Part shown: positions 21,494-32,400 of the stretch, in pieces
Layout: each line of letters begins with the position of its first letter
Position numbering within the stretch: the first letter of the stretch is position 1
Source: Periplaneta americana
Lineage: Eukaryota; Arthropoda; Insecta; Blattodea; Blattidae
Assembly: GCF_040183065.1 (NCBI RefSeq)
Contig: NC_091125.1
Location: 129,835,121-129,899,120, forward strand
DNA length: 64,000 nucleotides
Direction: 5' to 3'
Translations under genes and position numbers: made by a program
The notes under the pieces: model-generated
Databases searched by the model: none
What the model was told of the DNA's origin: nothing
Seen by the model: the letters and a program-made list of their open reading frames with translations, nothing else

Positions 21494-22930
21494 GATATCA
21501 TGACTCATCTATATGGTGTCGATTCAGCTGTGCAGGCTCAATGTCTTGTGAAGTCTCATTAGAGCGCCCTTTCACCCACGAGAATGTTCTCCACCTCCTT
21601 AGGCTCACGTTGTCTGTATGCCAGTCACAATACTGCATCACGCTACACCATTTTGGGTAGATACTATTAATGATGATGAATATTGAAGTGAAGAGTGATA
21701 GTGGAATGATGGAGGGATACGGGAGAACCACGAGAAAACCTTCAGGAACCTTAGCTTTGTCCGCCAAACTACAGAGTAGAAGAAAACTATTAAACTTTGG
21801 TGCCATGGATTGTGCTGTACCTCCTTGAAACTCTCAAACACCAGATATAAAACCTGCTCAGAAACTCGTAGAAGAATTAGATTTCTGAGAACTCTGTTGA
21901 TCAAACCAGTTTCGTTAAAATCTCAACCTACCGAAGCTCTAAACAGTAGCAGCAGAAATATTTATTGAACATCATGAAGACACTTACACACTGGGAAAGG
22001 AGACGCATAAAAAACAAATTTTGAAATGCTTATGGAATATTTCATAACAACTAACTGCCACAATCTTAATGTGAAAGTCTGCCACTGTTTGTCAAATGAA
22101 AATTAACCACATTTCAGGTAAATTTATTATTTAATTACAGACAGGAAATAATTCCACTTTTGAAAATAACCGCATATAGGCCCATACCACTTTGCTCTTT
22201 ACATATTGGTTGTTCTGTATCTTTTCGTGATACTGTTGTCACAACTAGCTTGGGGACTTACTTTCTTTTGCAGTGTAAGAAGTGACTCGGAGAGCGACAT
22301 CCCATTGCAACCTGTTTCCCAATGGAAGAAGTGCTGGAAGTAGACAGGGCCCCCCGATCTCTATCGTTCACTCATGTTGTTGTGTAGTGGATCGTGAGGT
22401 TGGTCCGTTCATTCGGCTGTGATTCATCTAATCAGTCATATCATAACATAACATTCTTACGCATGATGTGACATTGAATGTGCTGCAAAAATTATCATAA
22501 GTCACCTGCACGCATTGCAATACTATGACAATGAAAATAATAATATTCAGAGCTGCAACAGCAAAAGAACTTTGAAATCATAATTTTTACGTTAATTGAC
22601 AAATGTGTGATAGTGTCTATTTTGTGACTGTAACATTTTCATATATGACACTTTAAATCTACATGGAAAGCTATTATACTTAATGTTCATTAACATATTT
22701 TTTTTATAAGTGATATGATGTGGTATTAAATAGGTATTAAATATATTAAATCATTGACAGATCTCTCTACACATCTTTTTATATATATTTATTCGTTTAC
22801 TTGCAGATTTTCACCAAACAGCGTTTTGTTCCCTTCTGTTTTTGTTGTGTGTGCTGTAAAAATAGTATTTATTGTTGAGACTATTTCCACTACTGTTATG
22901 TCTCAAAAGCAAACGATGTTTCAGACATTT
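21494..22930. other. Unassigned AT-rich DNA
   Basis: Overlapping minus-strand frames at 21498-21904 have no known motif. Nothing repetitive was seen. Confidence 0.35.
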
Positions 22931-23660
22931 ATCTAGCTCCGCCTACAGATGAAAAGAAGAGAACCTACTTGTTGAAACTGATATAACTGGCTGTTACAAT
23001 TGACTGATTTATTTGTAAACCATCAGAGTTAAAGTAAAGTAGGTTAACTATTAAAGACAAGTGATGGCTAAAAAAATCTATGTTCCAGTTTACAGGAGTA
23101 CCACAGTAAAGCTGAAGTAAATCGTATTGTGACTGGAAGTAAATACTAATAAAAACAACAGAAGAAGTGTGAAAATTTAAGTAGAAAGGAAGAACTCATG
23201 TAAACACAAGAAACTTAATTGTTGTTATGAATATTTTGTTTTCATTTAGCAAGTGATTCAGATAACTCGAAATTTGTTCTTCTATAGCAGACATTCATAT
23301 TATATATGAAACATTACCTTCTTTTTCTTCTTCTTAACACTTAATATGATGTTTAGCACTTACAATGAGAGGATAGGTTTCTGGAATGGCTGATTTTGAT
23401 GATACTGTTTTTGATGGAAGTGAATGATGAAAAGCAAAATATACCAAACCAAGTTATATAATGCTTGAAGAACGCTTAACTTATTTGTAGTAAAAGGTGT
23501 GACATGTCGACAGTTTAATGTATTTATCTCAATTATCTGTCTATCTCCTTTCGTCAGGTAGTCGCAGTAGCTTAGTGCACAGATATGAGACTGACAATGA
23601 GGAGGTCTCCAGGAATAATTCTCTTCGGGTTCTCAGCCAGGTGAGTTTGATTATTGCTTC

Positions 23661-23697
23661 CAAGCTTTCGATGACTAGCTCTGCCATCTTCTTCAGG
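23661..23697 (-). ncRNA. Hammerhead-like core, left arm of the 23-26 kb pair
   Basis: On the minus strand CTGAAGA (23696-23690) is followed by one extra A, GATG, a loop, CATC and GAAA. The right-arm copy near 25592 reads CTGAAAGTGATG, so its core is altered. Confidence 0.4.
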
Positions 23698-24157
23698 GAT
23701 TGAAGTGTCGTGGGACCATGTCTAGGGCAGTATATAAGCTGTCAGCCTTCCACTGTAGCCCAATCAGAAGCCAGTACCTAGTCCTCACGTCCTGTCTTGT
23801 TCTGGTTGGTCGAAGCATGTTGACTACAGGTTTCCACACTATACTCAGCTGTAGGCCCCCGTCTCTGTTAATATTATTGGCATCTAGTTGGATTTCAATG
23901 TCTTCCTTGATGACCAGATCCCAATAACCCAATGCCTTGTCCATGACGGTGGTGGTGTCGAAATCCATCTTGTGGCCTATTTCCAGGCTGTGTTGCGCTA
24001 CCATCGACTTATTGGAATAATATAGTCTTATGCTATGTTGGTGTTCCTTGCAGTGTTCCATAATGGTGTGTTCCATCTGGTCAGTGTAGCATTTTCCACA
24101 CTCACAAGATATTTTCACCTGAATGGACGCAGTCACCATCACCTGGCACAGAAACAA
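23693..24157 (-). pseudogene. PLE GIY-YIG endonuclease C-terminus, left arm
   Basis: The 154-codon frame contains CECGKCYTDQMEHTIMEHCK, then KSMVAQHSLEIGHKMDFD, DLVIKEDIEIQ, NRDGGLQLS and WKPVV. These follow the order of the C-terminal GIY-YIG domain of Penelope-like proteins ('CECG--YIGQT---I--R--EH---IR', 'KSAVAEH---GH-I-FD', 'NRD-G--LS--W-P'). The upstream GIY motif and the reverse transcriptase are missing, so it is a 5'-truncated copy. The stop lies at the edge of the hammerhead-like motif, as expected for the PLE 3' end. YIG is replaced by YTD, so the domain would not cut DNA. Confidence 0.7.
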
Positions 24158-24375
24158 ACGGTCCTGTCGACTCTTTTCTCAGGGAGAGAGGCATTTTGGA
24201 CCAAGAGAGTCTCCCTTGAGAGATTCGACACCTGCACAAGACATTCCAATGGAACAACTTCGGTAACAGAGAAATTAGTTGGCTCGCAAAAGAGCCTTCT
24301 CTGACAAACCACCTGCCGAGGAAAAGGGAAAGATGAAGGGCATGGCATACATCCTATTCCATGGTCCCACCTCAG

Positions 24376-24767
24376 ACCCCTACAGTGACTGAGTGGTCAG
24401 ATCTCCAGTTTTTCAAGCAGGCAGGGTTCAAGTCCCGGTGAGGCTGGGATTTTTCTGAAAAATCCGACACTTATGGCGGACAAGGTTTTTTTTCAGAGTC
24501 CTCCCATTTTTTCCCCATATTAGGCATCTACATCATTCCATCACTATTTCTTCATTTCGTCATCATTCTATAGCATTCCCTGAGTCTCGGCTGGCGACAC
24601 ACTGAGAAGACTGGCCTAGAGACGAAACCTAGGTACGCAGCGCACCTTAGTGCAGTCAGCTGATATGGGTTCGGGAATGCGTCTAGCTTCAGGGTTAGCG
24701 CAATAGATCGTAACAGATTGCAGTGCTGGGCCATATTGCCCCTCTCCCGTAAATTCCATTTCATGCT
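24376..24767 (+). repeat. tRNA-derived SINE-like element (family 3)
   Basis: A tRNA-like head has GACTGAGTGGTCAG (A-box region) and GGTTCAAGTCC (B-box, 24425-24435). CCACCTCAG occurs on both sides (24367-24375, 24768-24776) as a possible target duplication. The body is long (about 390 bp) and no poly-A tail is seen, so the boundaries are tentative. Confidence 0.5.
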
Positions 24768-24862
24768 CCACCTCAGGGAAGATCGGCAGATTACTAAGAA
24801 AACATGGAATTAAGACCATCCATGTCACCTATAAAAATTCAGAACTTAGACTAGTAAGGGAC

Positions 24863-25128
24863 GTCCACACCTGTGGAGTAACGGTCAGTGTGTCTGGCCG
24901 CGAAACCAGGTGGCCCGGGTTCGAATCCCAGTCGGGGCAAGTTACCTGGTTGAGGTTTTTTCCGGGTTTTTCCCTCAACCCAATACGAGCAAATGCTGGG
25001 TAACTTTCGGTGCTGGACCCCAGACTCATTTCACCGGCATTATCACCTTCACTTCATTCAGACGCTAAATAACCTGAGATGTTGATACAGCGTCATAAAA
25101 TAACCCAATAAAATAAAAATAAAAAAAA
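24863..25128 (+). repeat. tRNA-derived SINE (family 4) with 13-bp target duplication
   Basis: The tRNA-like head has GTGGAGTAACGGTCAG and a near-perfect B-box GGGTTCGAATCCCAG (about 24919-24933). The body has GTTACCTGGTTGAGG and ends in an AAATAAAAATAAAAAAAA tail. ACTAGTAAGGGAC flanks it exactly (24850-24862, 25129-25141). A second copy lies at 59900-60158. Confidence 0.9.
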
Positions 25129-25162
25129 ACTAGTAAGGGACAACCTTAGTCTTAGATACCTG

Positions 25163-25590
25163 GTGTGTATAAAATACCTTGTGAGTAGAAAATGCGACAT
25201 TGACAAGACAGGATGTTCCATTGTGGAATGCTGCGAGGAAAACCAACACAGCATAAGACTACATTATCCCAATAAGTCGGCAGTAGCACAACACAGACTG
25301 AAAATGGGCCACAAGATGAATTTTGACGCCCCCACCATCATGGACAAGGCATCGGATTATTGAGACCTGGTCATCAAGGAAGACATTGAAATCCAACTAG
25401 ATGCCAATAATGTAAACAGAGGCAGGGGCCTACAGCTGAGTACAGTGTGGAAACCTGTAGTCAACATGCTTCGACCAACCAGAACAAGACAGGACGTGAG
25501 GACTAGGTACTGGCTTCTGATTGGGCTACAGTGGAAGGCTAACTGATAGCTTATATATTGGCCTAGACATGATCCCACCGCACTTTAATC
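25163..25590 (+). pseudogene. PLE GIY-YIG endonuclease C-terminus, right arm
   Basis: This is the inverted counterpart of 23693-24157. Codons give EENQHSIRLHYPNKSAVAQH, then KMGHKMNFD and, after a stop at 25361-25363, DLVIKEDIEIQLDANN, NRGRGLQLS and WKPVVNMLRP. The domain is broken by the stop and lacks the N-terminal GIY half. Differences from the left arm show that the arms have diverged since they formed. Confidence 0.65.
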
Positions 25591-26589
25591 CCTGAAAGTG
25601 ATGGCAGAGCTAGTCATCGAAAGCTTGGAAGCAACAATCCAATTCACCTGGCTGAGAACCCGAGAAGAATTATTCCTGGAGACCTCCTCATTGTCAGTCT
25701 CATATCTGTGCACTAAGCTACTGCGACTACCTGACGAAAGGAGATAGACAAGATAACTGAGATAAATACATTAAACTGTCGACATGTCACAATTTTTACT
25801 ACAAATAAGTCGAGTGTTCTTCAAGCATTATGTAACTTGGTTTGGTATATTTTGCTTTTCATCATTCACTTCCATCAAAAACAGTATCATCAAAATCAGC
25901 CATTCCAGAAACCTATCCTCTCATTGTAAGTGCTAAACATCATATTAAGTGTTAAGAAGAAGAAAAAGAAGGTAATGTTTCATATATAATATGAATGTCT
26001 GCTATAGGAGAAGAAATTTTGAGTTACTTGGATCACATGCTAAATGAAAACAAAATATTCATAACAACAATTAAGTTTCTTGTGTTTTCATATGAATTCT
26101 TAGTTTCTATTTAAATTTTCACACTTCTTCTGTTTTTATTAGTACTTACTTCCAGTCACAATATGATTTATTTCAGCTTTACTGTGGTACTCCTGTAAAC
26201 TGGTACATAAGATTTTTTTTAGCCCTCACTTGTCTTTAATAGTTAATCTACTTTACTTTAACTCTGATGGTTTACAAGTAAATCAGTCAATTGTAACAGC
26301 CAGTTATATCAATTTCAACAAGGAGGCTATCTCCTTCTCATGGAGCTACATAGAGTGCAGGCAGTTTATAAGTCCCGAAACATAGCTAGGCTGGCAGCCT
26401 GAGTTCCATGCAATTTGCTGGCATTCCTCTCCTTGGAAATGCGGTGCTCTTCTCACCTGCAGTCAGTCATGAGTATTATTTCATCGAAGTAGGACAATTA
26501 TGTTGTGCAGTTGTGAGTGAATTTCATTAGAGAATATTGTAGTGTTGTGCAGTGACGAGATATTCACTGCATCATCATATAACCCTTTT

Positions 26590-27020
26590 GAAGACATACA
26601 TCAAGTGCAGAAAGTTGTGTGGCAGAACAAGACAAGCATTTGAACGTAAATTTTCTGGCAGCTCAGTCCCAACACGAAAAGCAATATTGAAGTTAGTGGA
26701 TAAATTGCTTACCATGCAGATCCTTGAGAAATTCCTGTCTGCTGTGCTAGATGTATCAAATAAATTGCTTACCATGCAGATCCTTGAGAAATTCCTGTCT
26801 GCTATGCTAGATGTATCAAATAAATTGCTTACCATGCAGATCCTTGAGAAATTCCTGTCTGCTGTGCTAGATGTATCAAATATTTTCGAGGACAATGTTC
26901 TAAGACAGCTCCTATTTCATCAAGTTTTTCTTCTGTCAGCACATGATGTTTTCGTTTTCTTTTCCAGTTAGTCACAGAACCTGTTTTATTAAACTTATCC
27001 ACTAACTTATATTAAAGAAC
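26590..27020. pseudogene. DUF4817 helix-turn-helix transposon protein, fragments on both strands
   Basis: The plus-strand codons at 26592-26700 give FERKFSGSSVPTRKAILKLV, the middle of a DUF4817 domain ('F---F---PPSR-TI--LV-KF-ETGSV'). Minus-strand codons at 27020-26890 continue it: LVDKFNKTGSVTNWKRKRKT, then EEKLDEIGAVLEHCPRK. The two pieces face each other, consistent with an inverted pair. DUF4817 is the DNA-binding N-terminus of a group of arthropod Tc1/mariner-like transposases. The nuclease part is missing. Confidence 0.55.
26701..26880. repeat. Three tandem 60-bp units
   Basis: Units 26701-26760, 26761-26820 and 26821-26880 each begin TAAATTGCTTACCATGCAGA. Only one base differs (CTGTGCTAG against CTATGCTAG in the second). 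Read on the minus strand, the unit covers the 'LAQQTGISQGSAW' segment of the DUF4817 protein, so coding sequence was triplicated. Confidence 0.95.
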
Positions 27021-27045
27021 CTGCTTTATTTAACTTACTCATACT

Positions 27046-27126
27046 TACTTATGGCTTTTAAGGAACCCAGAGGTTCATTGTCGCCCTCACATAAGCCCAC
27101 CATTGGTCCCTATCCTGAGCAAGATA
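27046..27126 (-). repeat. Very short LINE 3' scrap
   Basis: TTACTTATGGCTTTTAAGGA and the following bases up to CTGAGCAAGAT match the 3' ends at 15126 and 63470. It is an extremely 5'-truncated copy. Confidence 0.8.
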
Positions 27127-27246
27127 ACGTATTCATTAACTTCAATATTAGTAATTGATTAACTAGCAGACTTACTCGTGTTAATTACGTAAGTCTGTGC
27201 GGCTTACAGCTGTTTCGGTGCTTCATCACACCATCCTCAGAGCCTA

Positions 27247-27462
27247 CTAGATCTCGGCGTCATCTCGAACTTCTCTGCCTGTTATGTGGGTGCGTTTGAT
27301 TGTTGAAAGGTGTTGAAAAGTGGAGTCAAATAGTGTGTGTGTACTGAAATTGATATGTGTGTTGAGAATTTGATCGGGGTGTGTTTTAGTGTGTTTGTAT
27401 ATTTCGTATTGTTCTAGTGTGTTGAGTTTTTGGTTCTTGGGTTGTATGTGCAGGATTTCCAT
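27247..27462 (-). pseudogene. PLE C-terminal peptide, left arm
   Basis: The frame starts MEILHIQPKNQKLNTLEQYE and contains THPDQILNTHINFSTHTLFD, the segment after the GIY-YIG core in many Penelope-like proteins ('-LN-LE-YEIYKH-K-HP--ILN'). The inverted twin at 27480-27695 differs at a few residues. It is too short to act alone. Confidence 0.6.
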
Positions 27463-27479
27463 GTCCGCATTTATGTTAT

Positions 27480-27695
27480 ATGGAAATCCTACACATACAA
27501 CCCAAGAACCAAAAACTCAACACACTAGAAAAATACGAAATATACAAACACATTAAAACACACCCCGATCAAATTCTCAACACACAGATCAATTTCAGTA
27601 CACACACACTATTTGACTCCACTTTTCAACACCTTTCAACAATCAAACGCACCCACATAACAGGCAGAGAAGTTCGAGATGACGCCGAGATCTAG
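27480..27695 (+). pseudogene. PLE C-terminal peptide, right arm
   Basis: It mirrors 27247-27462 with LEKYEIYKHIKTHPDQILN and HITGREVRDDAEI before the stop. The hammerhead-like core follows within 10 bases (CTGAAGA at 27702). This order of coding end, ribozyme-like motif and tail is repeated at the other PLE loci here. Confidence 0.6.
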
Positions 27696-27697
27696 TA

Positions 27698-27741
27698 GGC
27701 TCTGAAGATGGTGTGATGAAGCACCGAAACAGCTGTAAGCC
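27698..27741 (+). ncRNA. Hammerhead-like core in nested PLE arm
   Basis: CTGAAGA (27702-27708), one extra T, GGTG, a loop, CACC and GAAA (27726-27729). GGCT and AGCC outside the core can pair as stem I. The left arm has the same core in reverse (27240-27234), with CTGAGGA. Confidence 0.45.
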
Positions 27742-28159
27742 GCACAGTCTTACATAATTAACACGAGTAAGTCCGCTAGTTAATCAATTACTTATATTTA
27801 AGTGTTAAAAGTAGTGTACGCAAGATTCAAAATGGACTTCAATAATTGCTTTTCGTATTGAAACTGGGCTGCCAGATAATTTACGTCTAAATGCTTGCCT
27901 TGCTTTGTCACACAACTTTCTGCACTTAATGTATGTCTCTAAGATGAATATACGATGTTGCAGTAATTATCTCACCATTTCACAACATTACTGTACTCTC
28001 TAATGAAATCTCACTCAGGACTGCACAATATAACTGTCCTACTTCGATGAAATCTTACTCATGGCTGACTGCAGGTGAGAAAAACACCGTGCATTAATGG
28101 AGGAGAATGCCAGCAAATGCATGGGACAAGCAGTGTTTTGGGACATTCAAACTGCTTGG

Positions 28160-29985
28160 ACCATACAACATCTGAGACATTGCATGCTTTTAAGAGATGC
28201 AACGGCCTCTCTGTAATGAATAGCCACTGTTGTTTTCTTCAAAACTATTCAATCGACCTTGCTAGTAAAACATAATAGCACTTGTTGCATATTCTAAATG
28301 AGGAGAAAGCAATGGTGTATTCTTGAGAAGAGTTTCTTTTGGATTAGACTTGAAGCAGTGCTGATTAAAGAAGTAAAAATATAAAATAGAATTCGTACTC
28401 TTTCGAAGATTGGATTTACTTTCGTATTCAGATGAAAAACACCAGTTCAAAAGGGAGAAAAAAAATATTCTTGTTAGAGTCGTTATAGATAGCTAAACCC
28501 ACATGACTGACAAACAACTGGTAACAAAAGGCGAGGTATTATTCATGATTAGGGTCTGGCTTTATATGCATTAAAAAGTAGTATTGCTATTTCGTATATT
28601 TTTTATATTTATGTGTCTGATATCAGATATTTCTGAATACTTAGGTGTGACGTGAGAAGCAATGCATATTACGGCCATCATAGAAACCTTTAAAAAAAAT
28701 AAAACAAATTTAAGCAAGTTGATATAGCTGGTGCCAGCGTTTTTGGCATGTGTCCTAGATATATAGTGCCCAGTTTGTGGGCATGTTACTACTGCAGCTA
28801 AGAATGGTACCACTTCCTATACACGTCACATCAGACATTTGCCAAATACAGTTGTTAGACTGACTGTGGCAAATGTAAAACACTCACACTTAACGTTCCC
28901 ATTACTTATTTCACACGCCAAAAACGGTGACGCGGACTGATTGTAATGATAACTTGCACGTGTGATACACTCGTCTTACAATTCAGTAGGTGACTACTTG
29001 CCTCCTTCAGGTATTACTAGATAAAGCCTGGAAGATTTAAACTTCCTAATGTTGTAAACCACACTTTCTCAATCGTAATGTACACCATGCCTACCCAAAT
29101 ATAATTTATGTCATTTTTAGCATATAGTGCATATATATATATATATATATCCATGAATAAACAGAAAACGTAAGGGAGTTCCAGACCACAACATCATAAA
29201 GAAAGGAACCAAGAGGTAAAACACAACAGATACAATATAAAGTCCAGATGAATAAAACGTAACATGGGACTGTTAGTGTTTTTCTTTTCTTCTATTCACC
29301 CATCATCTCCATGCGTGTTTTCTGTTCTATTTTGTCTCTTTATTTTTCATAGAGTTATGGCCCTGTAATGCTCCTACATTTTCGCCTTGTGTTACCAGTC
29401 AATGGTCAGTCACGTGAATTTCGCCAGTAATGACCTCAGCGAGTAAGATATTTTTTTTTCTAATCTTTTCTTCATCTGAAAACCAGAGTCAAACGAATCT
29501 TTGAAATGTTGTGATGATTTTTTTTCATGTAGTCATTGTTTGACAGTAAAGATTTCAGTATGATTCCACTTTTTTAAGGTATTCTCTGATCCACAGTTTT
29601 ATATTCTAGTTGGTCCTGTTTTTTCCTGGTTCACATAAATTATAAAATACTTTTTTCAGATGAGTTAACCAGAGAATTACCTTAAACAAGTGATGTCATA
29701 GTGAACCTCTGTGAATTGAAAGATAAAAAATATCTTCTTTCTTTGTATATTATTCATGTAAGGAGATCTCCGTGTGAGTTAGAAAAGTGGCTAATTAACC
29801 CAAACTGCGAGGAATAGAAAAGTACAAGAGATAACATAAAAACCGGGGATTAAATACAAAATGTCTATCTGTGCTTATATTCTAATTTACAGAATTTTCA
29901 AATGACATGAAATGAGAATGACTGATTGGATGGTTGACACTAGAGTTTTTCATTGATTGAAATTAAAGTTGCAACACCATGAAGG
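28160..29985. other. Unassigned DNA with one AT microsatellite
   Basis: No recognised coding or repeat structure apart from about ten AT units at 29129-29150. Confidence 0.4.
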
Positions 29986-29986
29986 T

Positions 29987-30135
29987 GTTGAAGGATTGTA
30001 CTGAAGCTTGGCATATGTGTAGAGCATGCCTGTCAAACTCATGCTCTCAAGGCATGAACTTGTTGAAGGATTGTACTGAAGCTTGGCATATGTGTGGAGC
30101 ATGCCTGTCAAACTCATGCTCTCAAGGCATGAACT
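29987..30135. repeat. 75-bp tandem duplication
   Basis: GTTGAAGGATTGTACTGAAG and the next 55 bases occur twice (from 29987 and from 30062) with one visible change (GTAGAG against GTGGAG). The second unit overlaps the start of the following palindrome. Confidence 0.9.
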
Positions 30136-32137
30136 AGTACGAACGGAGTGCTTACCTTCTGTAATGCCTCAGGTCCCTTGCATCGACTCAATGTAGACAG
30201 AAGGTAGGGCTGGGCGAGTGAATGTAAACAGGTGTTGTACTAGTAATAGTGGTGGCTGATACTTTGCATAAACTTTGCACACCTAATTAATTTGTTAAAT
30301 ACTCATTATTGTATTACTTTATAATTCTAATGAACAAAGGACCTGTATAACAACAGTGATGACTGATGTTATGATACTAATGCGCTATTTTTATAAAGCT
30401 GAAAATACGTTACTCTCTGGCTGTTGGTTCTGGGGCCTTTAAATTAAAAATAAAAGAGAAAGAGAAGGAAGAAAACCGTAATACATGTCTGTCCAATTTG
30501 ACTCTTTTGGTGCGAATCACCTCCTTGCTTACATGCTCCATCCTCAACTTTGAGTCATAAAGTGTTTGATTTGTGCATTTGCTGTAATTTTTACCAATCT
30601 ACACCACTGCCTATCCGTGTTATTGAGCACTATTATTCGTCCCTGCAAGATTTTTTTTTATTGTATCTCAGTCATCATCGCCAATCTTCGTCGTCTTCCT
30701 CAGTATACCTACTATTTCCTAAAATGAAGTTAATATAAGTTATTGCCATGCTGTAGCTACCTACTGTGTAATTAGCATCGTGTTCCAAAGTAGCAGCAAG
30801 GCAGTAACGTCTATTAACTTCATTTTAGGGAATAGTAGATGTACTGAGGAAGACGATGATAATGATAAACTTTGCAGAGATGAATAATAGTGCACAATAA
30901 AACTGATAGGCAGTGGTGTAATGTGGTAATATTATGGCAAATTAACAAATTAAACACTTTATGACTCAAGCTGAAGATAGAGCATGTAAGTGAGGAGGTA
31001 CATCACACCAAAAAGTGAAATTGGACAGACATGTCTTACAGTTTTCTTCCGTCTCTTTCTCTTTTATTTTTAATTTAAAGGCCCCAGAACAACCAGCCAG
31101 GAGAAACATATCCTCAGCTTTATAAAAATTGCACATTAGTATCATATCATCAATCATGACTGTTGTTGTATACATCCCTTGTTCATTAGAATTATAAAGT
31201 AATTACAGTAATGATTATTTAACAAATTAATTAGGTGTGCAAAGTCTATACACAGTATCAGCCACCACTGTTAGTAGTGCAACATCTGTTTACAGTCACT
31301 CGCCCAGCCCTACCTTCTGTCTACATTGAGTCGATGCAAGGGACCTGAGGCATTACAGAAGGCAAGCACTCCATCCATACTACGAGGCGCGTCCATAAAG
31401 TAACTTTCCCTCTCGTCCCACAGCTAGCAAACCATATGTTGCGCAAAGCGACTGCGTGTACGTAATAGAGTAATGTCCTGGCATGGCGCATGCGCTAGCG
31501 GAACTTCCCGAGTGCTCTTAGTAGCTTCGTTGCATTGGTTGAAGATGGATGCTCCTTTTCCAGCTCCCACCGCGTATGAAGTGCGATCAGTGATAAAGTT
31601 CTTCAATGCACAAGACATAGCACCGATTGAAATTTATCGTCAGCTGTGCCAGGTCTATGGACCTAATGTCATGATCAAGCAGATGGTACGTTGCTCCACA
31701 AGGTCGTCTGTGATGATGGTTGGCCTCCCACTGCGCTCCTTGTCATGCACATTTTGGCATCCTGCTGAAAATTGTTTTCAGCAGCAATGCACCATCTGTT
31801 TGCTCATGACATTAGGCCCATAGACCTGGCACAGCTGACGATAAATTTCAATCAGCACTATGCCCTGTGCATTCAAAAACTTTATCACTGATCACACTTC
31901 ACACTCGGCGGGAGCTGGAATAGGAGCGTCCATCTTCAACCAATGCAACGAAGCTACTGAGAGCACTCGGGAAGTTCTGCTAGCGCATGCGCTATGCCAG
32001 GACATTACTCCATCACGTACATGCAGTCGCTTCGCGCAACATATGGTTTGCTAGCTGTGGGACGAGTGGAAAAGTTACTTTATGGATGCACCTCGTAGTT
32101 CATGCGTTGAGAGTTTGTGTTTGACAGGCATGGTGTA
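30101..32137. repeat. Large palindrome of unknown family, carrying a mariner foldback in its right arm
   Basis: The left arm (30101-30765) and right arm (30785-32137) are inverted copies, for example GGTCCCTTGCATCGACTC at 30171 against its reverse near 31330, and TTAACTTCATTTTAGG near the centre. Without the 713-bp insertion at 31383-32095, the arms are about equal. No coding motif, hammerhead core or target duplication was recognised. Confidence 0.7.
31383..32095. mobile_element. Mariner-derived foldback element, copy 1
   Basis: Both ends are the same mariner 5' end in inverted orientation: CGAGGCGCGTCCATAAAG at the left and its near reverse at the right, with TA outside (31381-31382, 32096-32097). 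The left arm carries the 5' leader and the transposase N-terminus in sense (YEVRSVIKFFNAQDIAPIEI). The right arm carries it in antisense and extends about 100 bp further into the helix-turn-helix region. Copy 2 at 36989 has the same internal junction. Confidence 0.8.
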
Positions 32138-32204
32138 GAGGGTTAGATACAGTGGTCAAACATATAAAGCTGTCAGAAGTGGGTTTATTGTAACGTATTA
32201 ATAG

Positions 32205-32400
32205 AGTTTTGGTGTAAAAAGTCTCGAATGCAGCATCACATCAAGTCGTGAAGGCACTGAATGTTTGCTTGTTAAATGTCAGATATGGAGAACCAGCTGT
32301 TCAGTTGAATATTGCTGTCTAGACGAGTTCTCAATTGGATTGAAGTCCATGCCACTGCATTGTTGGAATGTCTTGGAGAATTTTCCTATATACAGAGTAT
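32205..32400 (+). pseudogene. Decayed Tc1-type transposase segment, copy A
   Basis: GATTGAAGTCCATGCCACTG and the following TTGTTGGAATG-TTGG-GAATTT block is shared, in reverse, with 34370-34610. Codons such as CWNVLENFP sit where Tc1 transposases have 'DWPPQSPDLNPIEHVWD-LGR'. Assignment is by weak resemblance only. Confidence 0.3.

Larger units (their letters stand above)
22935..26350. mobile_element. PLE head-to-head inverted pair with ~1.2-kb arms
   Basis: The left arm (about 22935-24125) and right arm (about 25180-26350) are inverted copies, traceable through their non-coding 3' parts (for example TTGAAACTGATATAACTGGC at 22974 against its reverse near 26310) and their coding parts. Both GIY-YIG coding tails read outward. 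The 1.05-kb loop (24130-25175) contains further PLE-like sequence plus two SINEs. No target duplication was identified. Confidence 0.7.
27148..27835. mobile_element. PLE head-to-head foldback nested in the DUF4817 foldback
   Basis: Arms GTAATTGATTAACTAGC (27151) and the reverse ending at 27791 meet near 27470 (GCATTTATGTTATATGG). A 44-bp extension (27792-27835) is present only on the right and matches, in reverse, the left-only extension of the copy at 1892. ACTTCAATA flanks the unit (27139-27147, 27836-27844). Both arms encode about 71 codons of the PLE C-terminus, reading outward. Confidence 0.75.
26355..28150. mobile_element. Foldback built from a DUF4817-type transposon, with nested insertions
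   Basis: The left arm (about 26385-26700) is matched in reverse by 27845-28150, for example GTGCAGAAAGTTGTGTG at 26609 and its reverse near 27910. Between the arms are more antisense transposon codons (26690-27020), a LINE scrap (27046-27126) and a complete PLE foldback (27148-27835). The outer termini were not resolved. Confidence 0.55.

Noticed and set aside
24919..24933. Possible tRNA gene (perfect B-box; also at 59900 and 2503)
   Set aside because: No acceptor stem or anticodon arm folds around it. A long tRNA-unrelated body, an A-rich tail and target duplications show SINEs.
26701..26880. CRISPR-like array
   Set aside because: Units are directly adjacent with no spacers, and the genome is eukaryotic.
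26552..26971. 139-codon frame with three repeated 20-residue units
   Set aside because: The repeats are antisense to the DUF4817 coding frame; the plus-strand peptide repeat is a by-product.
31473..31823. 116-codon frame resembling a transposase N-terminus followed by extra sequence
   Set aside because: Only the first ~50 codons are mariner. The rest reads antisense transposase across the foldback junction, so it is not a novel fusion protein.
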